Below are positions 23,965 through 31,754 of a stretch of 48,566 bases of DNA, piece by piece. The stretch comes from an uncultured Prevotellaceae bacterium (lineage in GTDB: Bacteria > Bacteroidota > Bacteroidia > Bacteroidales > Bacteroidaceae): assembly GCA_902786565.1 (NCBI GenBank), contig CADACW010000024.1, positions 1-48,566 on the forward strand. The letters are read 5' to 3'. A program made the translations under genes and the position numbers. The notes beneath the pieces were generated by a model that ran no database searches, was not told where the DNA came from, and saw only the letters and a program-made list of their open reading frames with translations. The number at the start of each line of letters is the position of its first letter. Position 1 is the first letter of the stretch.

Positions 23965-25743
23965 ATGAAAGACACATCCCTTCGCACTTGCATCCTGACG
24001 CTGCTCACACTGTTTTGCCTGCAAGGCTGGGCCGACGACGGCCACCGCTTGTGGCTCACCGCCGAACAGCCCAAAGACATCACCCTGCGTATTGACCCCA
24101 CAATGCCCGACGACGACGGCTACCGCATCAAGGGCCACACCGTGGAGGCCCGCACCCAGCAGGGACTGCTCTACGGCCGCTACGCCCTGATGCGTGGCGA
24201 GCAGGGCGAGAGCCATCCTGCCTTTCGCCTGCGCATACTGAACCATTGGGACAACCTGGACGGCAGCATTGAGCGCGGCTATGCCGGGAAGAGCATCTTC
24301 TGGACCGACGACGCCCCCCATCTGAAGGAGGCCGACTGGCAGCGCATCAACGCCTATGGCGAGGCTTGCGCCTCGATAGGCATCAATGGCACCGTGGTCA
24401 ACAATGTGAATGCCTCGCCTAAGATGCTCACCAGCACCATCATAGGCAAGGTGAAGGAGATGGCCGACGTGCTCCGCCCCTGGGGCCTGCGCGTCTATCT
24501 CTCGGTGAACTTCGGTTCGCCGAAAGCCCTGGGCGACCTGCCCACCGCCGACCCCCTGAACCCCCGCGTCAAGCGCTGGTGGCAGCAGAAGGCGAAGGAA
24601 ATCTATACCGCCATACCCGACTTCGGCGGCTTCCTGGTCAAGGCCAACAGCGAGGGCCAGCCTGGGCCCTTCGACTATGGGCGCACCCATGCCGACGGGG
24701 CCAATATGCTGGCCGACGCGCTGAAACCCTATGGCGGCATTGTGATGTGGCGCTCGTTTGTCTATGGCGCCAAGCACAAGGGCGAAGACCGCGTGAAGCA
24801 GGCCGTCTCGGAGTTTGCCGAACTCGACGGACAGTTCCGCCCCAATGTCATCCTGCAGTCGAAGAACGGCCCGCTCGACTTCCAGCCCCGCGAGCCATAC
24901 GCCCCCATCTTCGACCAGATGAAGCAGACCCCGCAGATGGCCGAACTGCAAATCACCCAGGAGTATCTGGGGCAGAGCGTCCATCTGGTTTACCTCGCCC
25001 CCATGTGGAAGGAGTTCTTCTCCTACGTCAGTCCATCGACTCTTGTGGGCATTGCCGGTGTGGCCAATGTGGGTGCCGATGCCAACTGGTGCGGCCACCA
25101 CTTTGCCCAGGCCAACTGGTACGCTTTTGGCCGCCTGGCCTGGAACCCCGGCCTCACCGCCAAGCAGATAGCCGAGGAGTGGCTGGAGCAGACCTTCTCA
25201 ACATCCGACCCCCAACTCGTCAATATGATGCTCCGCTCGCGTGAAGCCTGCGTAGACTATATGATGCCGCTCGGACTGCACCACATCTTCAAGTTCGACC
25301 ACCACTACGGGCCGGAGCCCGATGGCTTCAAGCCTAATCTGCCGTTGGAGTGGTGTCCCGTCTATTACCATCAGGCCGACCGTCAGGGCATCGGCTTCGA
25401 CCGCACCACCAAGGGCTCAGGCGCCACGCAGCAGTATCGCGAACCCTTCCGCTCGCTCTACGACGACGTGAACACCTGTCCGGAGCGCTACCTGCTGTGG
25501 TTCCACCATGTGCCCTGGACGCGCCGGCTGAACAGCGGCCGCACGGTGATGGAGGAGATGGACTACCGCTATCAGCGCGGCGTAGACGAGGTGGAAGACT
25601 TTATCAACATCTGGCAGCAGGCCCGTCAGCACATTGACAACCAGCGCTGGCAGGAGGTGGACCGCAAGTTGCACCAGCAGTTGGACAATGCCCGTGAGTG
25701 GCAGCGCGTCTGCACCACCTATTTCCACAGTTTCTGCGATTAA
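23965..25743 (+). CDS. Alpha-glucuronidase, GH67
   Basis: A 592-residue exported enzyme (signal peptide to about 22). It has the GH67 order: a short N-terminal domain ending in GLLYGRYALMRG, then a barrel with the NHWDNLDGSIERGY and KANSEGQPGP motifs, then a helical C-terminal domain. GH67 enzymes cut 4-O-methyl-glucuronic acid from the terminal xylose of short aldouronic acids. The start at 23965 is chosen for its signal peptide. The N-terminal domain is a little short for the family. In P. bryantii the matching gene is xynF. Here it is separated from the xyn operon by about 4 kb. Confidence 0.9.
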   Translation: MKDTSLRTCILTLLTLFCLQGWADDGHRLWLTAEQPKDITLRIDPTMPDDDGYRIKGHTVEARTQQGLLYGRYALMRGEQGESHPAFRLRILNHWDNLDGSIERGYAGKSIFWTDDAPHLKEADWQRINAYGEACASIGINGTVVNNVNASPKMLTSTIIGKVKEMADVLRPWGLRVYLSVNFGSPKALGDLPTADPLNPRVKRWWQQKAKEIYTAIPDFGGFLVKANSEGQPGPFDYGRTHADGANMLADALKPYGGIVMWRSFVYGAKHKGEDRVKQAVSEFAELDGQFRPNVILQSKNGPLDFQPREPYAPIFDQMKQTPQMAELQITQEYLGQSVHLVYLAPMWKEFFSYVSPSTLVGIAGVANVGADANWCGHHFAQANWYAFGRLAWNPGLTAKQIAEEWLEQTFSTSDPQLVNMMLRSREACVDYMMPLGLHHIFKFDHHYGPEPDGFKPNLPLEWCPVYYHQADRQGIGFDRTTKGSGATQQYREPFRSLYDDVNTCPERYLLWFHHVPWTRRLNSGRTVMEEMDYRYQRGVDEVEDFINIWQQARQHIDNQRWQEVDRKLHQQLDNAREWQRVCTTYFHSFCD

Positions 25744-25768
25744 ACAGACTTAAATTCAGTTTTTTGTT

Positions 25769-26695
25769 TTATTGCAGCGTGTAGAGAGCGAGCAGTAGGG
25801 CCGCCATCATCAATGTTTCTGCCCTGCGGTTGATGCTGACGGCGCGGCGCATATCAGCCGTTGTCAGCAGGCGGTCGTTGGTGCCGATGTAAGGCTTGTC
25901 GAAGAGTTGGCCGAAGTAATAGTGCGGCCCGCCGAATCGGCAGTCCAGTATGCCGGCCAGGGCTGCTTCAGGATAGCCGCTGTTGGGCGAGGCGTGGTTG
26001 CGCCCGTTCCTCCAGACAAAGCGCAAAAGACCTGCTCGTCCGCTTGTCACGACCATCAGTATGGCCGTGAGGCGGGCGGGCAGATAGTTTGTTATGTCGT
26101 CAATATGCGCGGCCCAGCAGCCGAAGTCGCGGTAGCGCTCCGTCTTGTAGCCAATCATCGAGTCGAGCGTGTTCACCATCTTGTAGGCCATCATGCCCGG
26201 CGTGCCGAGTATGGCCAGCCAGAAGAGCGGAGCGATGACACCGTCGGAGAGATTCTCGGCCAGCGTTTCAAGGGCGGCGGTGCGCACCTCCTGTGCAGAG
26301 AGAGCCGAGGTGTCGCGCCCCACGATGCGGGCCACCTGCCGGCGCCCCTCGTCCAAGCTGCGGTCGAGGGCGAGGAACACGGCGCGCACTTCGCGCACCA
26401 GCGTGGTGCCGGCCAGACAGTAGAAGATGATGATGGCGTCGAAAAGCGTCACCCACAGCCCCTTTCCAAGGGGAGACAAAGTATGGCGGACAAGCCAGGT
26501 GATGGCGAATACCGACACAATGAGGCCGATGGCAGTGATGGCTCCCTTCAGTTTGCGGTGGCTTCCACGGTTGAGACGGTGTTCGCCGAAGGCAATCATC
26601 CGGCCGAACCAGACGATGGGGTGGGGAAGTCTTGTCGGGTCGCCAAAGAGACGGTCGAGCGTCCAGCCCACGATGAGAGAGATAATGCTTGTCAT
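25769..26695 (-). CDS. cbiB: Adenosylcobinamide-phosphate synthase
   Basis: A 308-residue inner-membrane protein with several hydrophobic segments and the CbiB start DRLFGDPTRLPHPIVWFG. The conserved AENLSDGVIAPLFW and PNSGYPEAALAG motifs are present. It joins the aminopropanol (phosphate) arm to adenosylcobyric acid. It overlaps the threonine-phosphate decarboxylase gene, which supplies that arm, by ATGA (26692-26695). It is the last gene of the cbiA-cbiP-RAYT-cobD-cbiB operon. Confidence 0.93.
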   Translation of the reverse strand: MTSIISLIVGWTLDRLFGDPTRLPHPIVWFGRMIAFGEHRLNRGSHRKLKGAITAIGLIVSVFAITWLVRHTLSPLGKGLWVTLFDAIIIFYCLAGTTLVREVRAVFLALDRSLDEGRRQVARIVGRDTSALSAQEVRTAALETLAENLSDGVIAPLFWLAILGTPGMMAYKMVNTLDSMIGYKTERYRDFGCWAAHIDDITNYLPARLTAILMVVTSGRAGLLRFVWRNGRNHASPNSGYPEAALAGILDCRFGGPHYYFGQLFDKPYIGTNDRLLTTADMRRAVSINRRAETLMMAALLLALYTLQ

Positions 26696-27660
26696 TGATT
26701 CCTTTCTTTTTTATATTGCCGTATTGCTGCCACGAGGGCGTCGTTCTCTGCGGGTGTCTGTGCGGCGATGCGGAAGTGCTGCGGTGTGAGGCCCTGGAAG
26801 TTGGATGCGTCGCGGATGAGTATGCCGTGTGCTGCGGCCAGATAGGCTTTCAGGCTGGAGGCGGTGTGGCCTTCTGTTCGGCAGAGCATGAAGTTGGTCT
26901 GCGTGGGGGCCACTTCGATGCCCGTTGCCAAGAGCTGCTGTCGCAGTCGCTGGGCCTCGGCCAAGTCGGGGCGGCATTGCAGTTCGTCGTGGGTCAGCAG
27001 GAATTTGCCCGCCTCGATGGCCAGCGCAGAGACGCTCCAGGGGCGCATGAAGCGGCGCATCGCCTGCGTCAGGCTCTCGTGGGCGGTGATGTAGCCCAAG
27101 CGCAGACCGGGCACGGCGTAAGTCTTTGTGAACGAATGGATTTGGATGATTCGCCCCGACTGGCAGCCCTGTCGGGGTGTCAGCAAGTGGCTGTCGGTGT
27201 AGTGTTCGTATGAGTGGTCGAGCACCAGCAGATGGTGTTCGTCCGTCATCCGTTTGACGAACTGCTCGTCGTAGACTTTGCCGTCGGGGTTGTTGGGGTT
27301 GCAGAGCCAGGCCATGCTCCTTTCCTCCTCTTCCTTGAAACAGGCGCAGGCATCCGCGTATTCGCTGAAAGTGGGTGCGGGAATGACCGGCTTGAGGCGG
27401 AAGGTCTGTGCAATGAGGTAGATGGCATCGGTGGCCCCATTGGTGACGATGACGCATTGCGGGTCTATGCCGTGGCGCTCGGCCAGCAGGGCCTCCAGCG
27501 TCCACGCTTCGGGCTCAGGATAGTGGCCTATGAGTTCGGGATGGCTGGCCAGATGGGCCATCAGGGCCTTGTGGCGGTGGGCCGGCATGCAGATGTTCGA
27601 CGAGAAGTCGCTCCTGATGCCTTGGTAGCTGTAGGCGTCGTCTCCGTGTCCTTTAATCAT
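26692..27660 (-). CDS. cobD: Threonine-phosphate decarboxylase (CobD-like, PLP-dependent)
   Basis: A 322-residue fold-type I PLP enzyme of the histidinol-phosphate aminotransferase group. The PLP lysine is in SFTKTYAVPGLRLGY, preceded by CNPNNPDG and LDHSYEHY. In a cobalamin operon this family member is CobD, which makes (R)-1-amino-2-propanol phosphate from threonine phosphate for CbiB. It overlaps its neighbours on both sides by 4 nt. A true histidinol-phosphate aminotransferase is unlikely given the context and the short length. Confidence 0.88.
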   Translation of the reverse strand: MIKGHGDDAYSYQGIRSDFSSNICMPAHRHKALMAHLASHPELIGHYPEPEAWTLEALLAERHGIDPQCVIVTNGATDAIYLIAQTFRLKPVIPAPTFSEYADACACFKEEEERSMAWLCNPNNPDGKVYDEQFVKRMTDEHHLLVLDHSYEHYTDSHLLTPRQGCQSGRIIQIHSFTKTYAVPGLRLGYITAHESLTQAMRRFMRPWSVSALAIEAGKFLLTHDELQCRPDLAEAQRLRQQLLATGIEVAPTQTNFMLCRTEGHTASSLKAYLAAAHGILIRDASNFQGLTPQHFRIAAQTPAENDALVAAIRQYKKERNQ

Positions 27661-28706
27661 GGTTGTCTGTTTTGGGTTGTTGGTTGTGCCATTTCAATGG
27701 CCATCAGGTTCATCTGTTGGCACTGGTAGGCGGTAAGTGGTTGCCGTTGGTTCTGGTGCTCCCATGCCGAGAGCATCAGCAGTTGGCCATCGGCGCAAGC
27801 GTAGAACTGCTCGCCCTTGGGTTTGGAGAGAGGCGTGAAGCCATTGCACATGACGACCACCGTGGGTAGGCCGGCATCGAAGGCTGTGCGCATCACCAGC
27901 TTCTCGCCGGGGGAGATGGCGGGCGAGATAAGCACCGCGCCCTGCCGGGCCAGGGCCATGTAGCGGGCCACTTCGGCTTCGAGCGCCTGTCCCGTCAGGC
28001 GGCGGGAGGCCCTGACGGCCTGTCGCCACGGCGCGGAGAGCAGGCTGCGGTTGCCAATGCCGTTATAGACGTGGGAGCCGAGGCGCAGGTTGAAGAAGGG
28101 GCGCAGAAACTCGGGCTTGGCGCGTTTCATCAGGAGGCGCCGAGGGTTGTCGCGGAGGTAGTTCTTCCATTTTCCCAGTTCCTCGTAGTTCTTGAGAAGG
28201 AGGTCGTTGTAGCCGGGGGAGAAGAGGCGCTGGAAGGGGGCTTGCTGCGACGGAGCCGCAGCCTGCACGGAAGGCTGCGGTTTTTGCGTAGGCTGCGGCT
28301 CCGTCGCAGCCTTGTAAAGGCGGTTGCAGCCAGTCTTGAAGCCGGTGATGACCTGGCTCAAGTGGACGGGCAGCGTCTCGCGGACAAAAAGGATGCCGTG
28401 CAGATGGTCGGGCATCATCTGGAGGGCCATCACCTCTATTTGCGGGTAGTAGCGGGGAATGTTGCACCACTCATCATGGACAGCCCGGCCTAAAGGGGAA
28501 AAGACTATGCGCGGAGCGTCTGGCGAACCGTCGGCAGCCTCGGCCACTCCGGCCAACTGTCCGAAAAGCGGGCGCCGCCCCTCCACTTCGATAGTAATCA
28601 TATAGAGCCGACGGCCGTGATAGTCGTTATAGTCGTCGCGCCGCTTCATCGTTGGTATTTTCTGGCCTGCGAAGCGCCTCTTGGCTTCCACTTTCTTCTC
28701 GTCCAT
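27657..28706 (-). CDS. RAYT/IS200-like (Y1_Tnp) protein with a C-terminal SLOG-like domain
   Basis: A 349-residue protein inside the cobalamin operon. The first half resembles REP-associated tyrosine transposases: MPDHLHGILF gives the HxH (HUH) metal motif and a Tyr candidate lies in LLKNYEELGKWKNYLRDNP. The second half (about 205-335: YNGIGNRSLLSAPW, VLISPAISPGEKLVMRTAFDAG, LPTVVVMCNGF) looks like a DprA/SLOG-type Rossmann nucleotide-binding domain; that assignment is my inference. It lies 6 bp after cbiP and overlaps cobD by ATGA, so it is co-translated. No terminal inverted repeats or target duplications flank it. Its coding sequence holds the perfect inverted repeat at 28244-28310. Confidence 0.7.
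   Translation of the reverse strand: MDEKKVEAKRRFAGQKIPTMKRRDDYNDYHGRRLYMITIEVEGRRPLFGQLAGVAEAADGSPDAPRIVFSPLGRAVHDEWCNIPRYYPQIEVMALQMMPDHLHGILFVRETLPVHLSQVITGFKTGCNRLYKAATEPQPTQKPQPSVQAAAPSQQAPFQRLFSPGYNDLLLKNYEELGKWKNYLRDNPRRLLMKRAKPEFLRPFFNLRLGSHVYNGIGNRSLLSAPWRQAVRASRRLTGQALEAEVARYMALARQGAVLISPAISPGEKLVMRTAFDAGLPTVVVMCNGFTPLSKPKGEQFYACADGQLLMLSAWEHQNQRQPLTAYQCQQMNLMAIEMAQPTTQNRQP
28244..28310. repeat. Perfect 21-bp inverted repeat inside the RAYT-like gene
   Basis: Arms 28244-28264 and 28290-28310 are exact reverse complements, G+C rich, around a 25-nt spacer that itself repeats AGGCTGCGG. It encodes a low-complexity Pro/Gln/Ala stretch between the HUH half and the Tyr region of the protein. 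It looks like a REP/BIME-type palindrome, the substrate class of RAYTs, inserted in frame. Confidence 0.85.
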
Positions 28707-28712
28707 AGCGGT

Positions 28713-30170
28713 TCAGGTGGTGAGTATTTGGTAGATGCGGTCGGTGTCGACATACTTCCTGACGTGGGCGGCCAGGCGGTCGTACTGCTCTTCCTTGAAG
28801 GCGAAGTAGTCGCCCTCATTGGCCGCCGGTTGCTGGGCAGGCACCTGCTTGTCCTTCAGCAGATAGTCTATGACGGGAGCGTTGTCCAGGAAACCGTGGA
28901 TATAGGTGCCGATGCAGCCGTCGGCCTGCAGGATGGGCTTGTCGGTGTCGCTGACGCCCTGATGAATCTCATAGCCGTGACACTCCTGCCCGTCGAAGGT
29001 GAACGTGCACTGACGGGTGGTCTTCTCAGACGTGATGGTGGTATGGATGGGCAGCAGGCCGAGGCCGGGCAGCGATGCCACAGGCCCCTCAATGCCGTCA
29101 GGGTCGTCTACGGTGAGTCCGAGCATCTGATAGCCGCCGCAGATGCCAACGACGGTGCGGCCGTCGCGGTGGGCACGGACAATGGCCTGTGCGCAGCCGT
29201 TGCGGCGCAGTTCCAGCAGATCGTCGAGGGTCGATTTCGTGCCGGGCAGGATGATGATGTCGGCCTGCTGGATGTCGGACGTGTTGTTGGTGTAGAACAG
29301 GTTGACGCGGGCGTCGCGCTCCAGTGTGTTGAAGTCGGTGAAGTTGGAGATATGGCGCAGCAGCACCACGGCCACGTTCACCTTGCCTTCGGCCAGTTGG
29401 CGCCGCTTCTGTTCCAGGGCCACGCTGTCCTCCTCTTCGATATAGATGTCTTTATAGTAAGGCACGATGCCGAGCACGGGCACGCCGCACAGCCGCTCCA
29501 GCAGTTGGCGGCCGCCGTCGAAGAGGCGCAGGTCGCCGCGAAACTTGTTGATGATGATGCCCTTGATGAGTTGGCGGTCCTCTTCCGGCTGCAAGGCGAT
29601 GCTGCCGTAGACAGAGGCGAAGACGCCGCCGCGGTCGATGTCGGCCACGAGGATGACGTCGGCCCGTGCGTGGCGGGCCATGGGGAGGTTGACCAGATCG
29701 GTGTCGCGGAGGTTGAGTTCGGAGATGCTGCCGGCACCCTCCATCACGATGGGGTTGTAGCGGGCGGCCAGACGGTCGAAGGCGGCACAGACCTCGGCCC
29801 GGAAGTCGAGAGCCTGCGTCGGGGCCGCTGCTTGTGGTGCAAGGCGTTGCCAGAAGTCGTAGGCGTCGCGGTTGCCGATGGGCTTGCCGTGGAGCACCAC
29901 CTGGCTGGTATGGTCTGAACTCGGCTTCAGCAGCAGGGGATTCATGTCCGTATGGCAGGGTATGCCCGCCGCCTCGGCCTGTACGGCCTGCGCCCGCCCT
30001 ATCTCCAGACCGTCGGGGGTGGCATAGCTGTTGAGCGCCATGTTCTGTGCCTTGAACGGCGCGGGATGGTAGCCGTCCTGCCTGAAGATGCGACAAAGGG
30101 CGGCGGCGATGATGCTCTTGCCCACGTCGCTGCCGGTGCCGGCTAACATGATGGGGTGTAGAATTTTCAT
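28713..30170 (-). CDS. cbiP: Cobyric acid synthase
   Basis: A 485-residue cytoplasmic amidotransferase that amidates four carboxylates (b, d, e, g) of adenosylcobyrinic acid a,c-diamide. The N-terminal P-loop-like region is AGTGSDVGKS (10-19), followed by FKAQNMALNSY and MNPLLLKPSSD, both CbiP signatures. The C-terminal glutaminase carries the nucleophile Cys in GICGGYQMLG. It overlaps cbiA by 4 nt (30167-30170). Confidence 0.96.
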   Translation of the reverse strand: MKILHPIMLAGTGSDVGKSIIAAALCRIFRQDGYHPAPFKAQNMALNSYATPDGLEIGRAQAVQAEAAGIPCHTDMNPLLLKPSSDHTSQVVLHGKPIGNRDAYDFWQRLAPQAAAPTQALDFRAEVCAAFDRLAARYNPIVMEGAGSISELNLRDTDLVNLPMARHARADVILVADIDRGGVFASVYGSIALQPEEDRQLIKGIIINKFRGDLRLFDGGRQLLERLCGVPVLGIVPYYKDIYIEEEDSVALEQKRRQLAEGKVNVAVVLLRHISNFTDFNTLERDARVNLFYTNNTSDIQQADIIILPGTKSTLDDLLELRRNGCAQAIVRAHRDGRTVVGICGGYQMLGLTVDDPDGIEGPVASLPGLGLLPIHTTITSEKTTRQCTFTFDGQECHGYEIHQGVSDTDKPILQADGCIGTYIHGFLDNAPVIDYLLKDKQVPAQQPAANEGDYFAFKEEQYDRLAAHVRKYVDTDRIYQILTT

Positions 30171-31426
30171 ATCTGGTACAAATGGGTGTAACTGGCAAGT
30201 ACATTCTGATGCCTGAACACAGGCGTGGCGACGGGCAGGCCCTTGGCGTTGCAGACCTGTGCGACCGATGGCGGCGTGGGGCCATCGAATTGCGTGTAAT
30301 GGAACTCATGCCCGCGATAGTCCCGCCCGTCGAGGGTGAACTGCCTGTAGCCCAGCGACAACCTCCGGTCGGCCTTACGGGCCGTGATGCTGTAGGGCAG
30401 CACGCCGCACATGGGATAATTTCCATTGTCGGTGACGATGTTCCTGCAGAGATACATCATCCCGCCACACTCGGCCATCACCCTGCCGCCCTGTTCTGCG
30501 TAGGCCCTGATGGCTTCGCGACAGGCTTCGTTGGCCGTGAGTGCCTCCAAGTGCTTCTCCGGATAGCCCCCCGGCAGATAGAGCAAGTCAATACCGCCGA
30601 AGTCGGGCACGTCGGTCTCCGGGTTGAAGAACCGGGCGTGGGGGTGCCGGTCCAGCGTCTCCTGATAGATGAAAGAAAAGCTTTCATCGCTGCGGGCAAT
30701 GAGGACTTTGAGATTGGACGGAGCAATCTCATGGAACACTCCGTCCAATCCCTTGGAATGCTCCGTCCAATCTGTGCATGAGGTCAGCCCCTTCCAGTCG
30801 ACATTTTCGTCCAATTGCTGCACCAGCCCTTCCGTCTCCGCTTTTTGGCTGAAGTCAAGGCCCAAATAGCGTGACCCCTGCTCCAGTTCTGCACGCTTGG
30901 GCAGATGGCCGAAGCACCTGACGCCCAGGTCGTCGCACACCTGCCGAAGCATCTGGAGATGGCCTGCTGACCCCACCTTATTAAATATAACACCGGCAAA
31001 GCGGAGGTCTTTTCTGAAATGGATGAAGCCGGAGAGTAGCGCCGCCGTAGAGTAGGCCGCACTCCGCGCATCGACCACCAGCACTACGGGGATGTCGAGC
31101 ACGCGGGCTATCTCGGCCGACGAGCCGCGGTCGCGGTCGTAGCCGTCGAAAAGCCCCATCATCCCCTCCACCACGCAGATGTCGGCATCGGCGCCGTAGT
31201 GTCCGAACACTCCGCGCACATGCTCCGGCGAAGCCATGAAGGTGTCCAGATTGACCGACGGCCGGCCACACACCGCCTCGTGGAATTTCGTGTCGATATA
31301 GTCGGGGCCGCATTTGAAGGGCTGCACCTTGTAGCCCTTTGCCGTGAGCAGTGCCATCAGCCCCCTGGCAATCGTCGTTTTGCCAGAGCCGCTGGTGGGC
31401 GCTGCTATGAGGAAACATGAAATCAT
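30167..31426 (-). CDS. cbiA: Cobyrinic acid a,c-diamide synthase
   Basis: A 419-residue cytoplasmic enzyme with the P-loop APTSGSGKTT (8-17), the FKCGPDYID motif and a C-terminal glutaminase with the Cys in MAECGGMMYL. It amidates the a and c side chains of (cobalt) cobyrinic acid. It is the first gene of the operon cbiA-cbiP-RAYT-cobD-cbiB. The -7 element (31431-31438) ends only 4 nt before the ATG, so the transcript may be leaderless. Confidence 0.95.
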   Translation of the reverse strand: MISCFLIAAPTSGSGKTTIARGLMALLTAKGYKVQPFKCGPDYIDTKFHEAVCGRPSVNLDTFMASPEHVRGVFGHYGADADICVVEGMMGLFDGYDRDRGSSAEIARVLDIPVVLVVDARSAAYSTAALLSGFIHFRKDLRFAGVIFNKVGSAGHLQMLRQVCDDLGVRCFGHLPKRAELEQGSRYLGLDFSQKAETEGLVQQLDENVDWKGLTSCTDWTEHSKGLDGVFHEIAPSNLKVLIARSDESFSFIYQETLDRHPHARFFNPETDVPDFGGIDLLYLPGGYPEKHLEALTANEACREAIRAYAEQGGRVMAECGGMMYLCRNIVTDNGNYPMCGVLPYSITARKADRRLSLGYRQFTLDGRDYRGHEFHYTQFDGPTPPSVAQVCNAKGLPVATPVFRHQNVLASYTHLYQI

Positions 31427-31430
31427 GGCG

Positions 31431-31438
31431 CAAAATTA
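31431..31438 (-). promoter_or_regulatory. -7 element touching the cbiA start codon
   Basis: TAATTTTG on the minus strand is followed by CGCC and then the ATG of cbiA. The expected start of transcription is at or next to the A of the ATG. No consensus -33 is seen. Confidence 0.5.
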
Positions 31439-31512
31439 CTAACTTTTTGCATTATTTTGCACACCAATGGCAATTTTTTCACTTTTCTCTTTTCACTTTT
31501 CACTTTATTTCG

Positions 31513-31520
31513 TACCTTTG
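31513..31520 (+). promoter_or_regulatory. -7 element of the riboswitch-btuB transcript
   Basis: TACCTTTG followed by CACC just before the B12 riboswitch. Upstream lies a CACTTTT repeat block instead of a clear -33. Transcription would start near 31526, right at the aptamer. Confidence 0.65.
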
Positions 31521-31527
31521 CACCCGA

Positions 31528-31702
31528 AAATGGCAATCTGGCGGCCGAATGTCGCCACGATGCAAGGGAATCCGGTGAGAATCCGGGACTGTGCCTGCAG
31601 CTGTAATCCTCATTGAACAGGTCTGTTTGTATAACGCCACTGACTATCAAGAAAGCGTCGGGAAGGTAAAGCAGACTGGGGAAAGTCAGAAGACCTGCCA
31701 CC
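31528..31702 (+). promoter_or_regulatory. Cobalamin (B12) riboswitch
   Basis: The aptamer core is clear: GGGAATCCGGTGAGAATCC at 31566-31584, then GGGACTGTGCCTGCAGCTGTAA, GCCACTG at about 31636-31642, and the B12 box AGTCAGAAGACCTGCC at 31684-31699. TGGCA (31530-31534) can pair with TGCCA (31696-31700) as P1. It precedes the BtuB-like receptor by about 50 nt. On binding adenosylcobalamin such elements lower expression of the genes behind, here receptor, CbiK lipoprotein and second receptor. No terminator stands between aptamer and gene, so translational control is likely. No other B12 box is seen in the window. Confidence 0.95.
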
Positions 31703-31754
31703 TTCAGAAAGTACGCCCGTACAGGGATATGCGGTGCGGAAAGAGAGACTTGAT

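Noticed and set aside
27657-28706. Complete insertion sequence (IS200 type)
   Set aside because: No terminal palindromes or target-site signs flank the gene and it is tightly coupled to cbiP and cobD; the only inverted repeat is inside the coding region.
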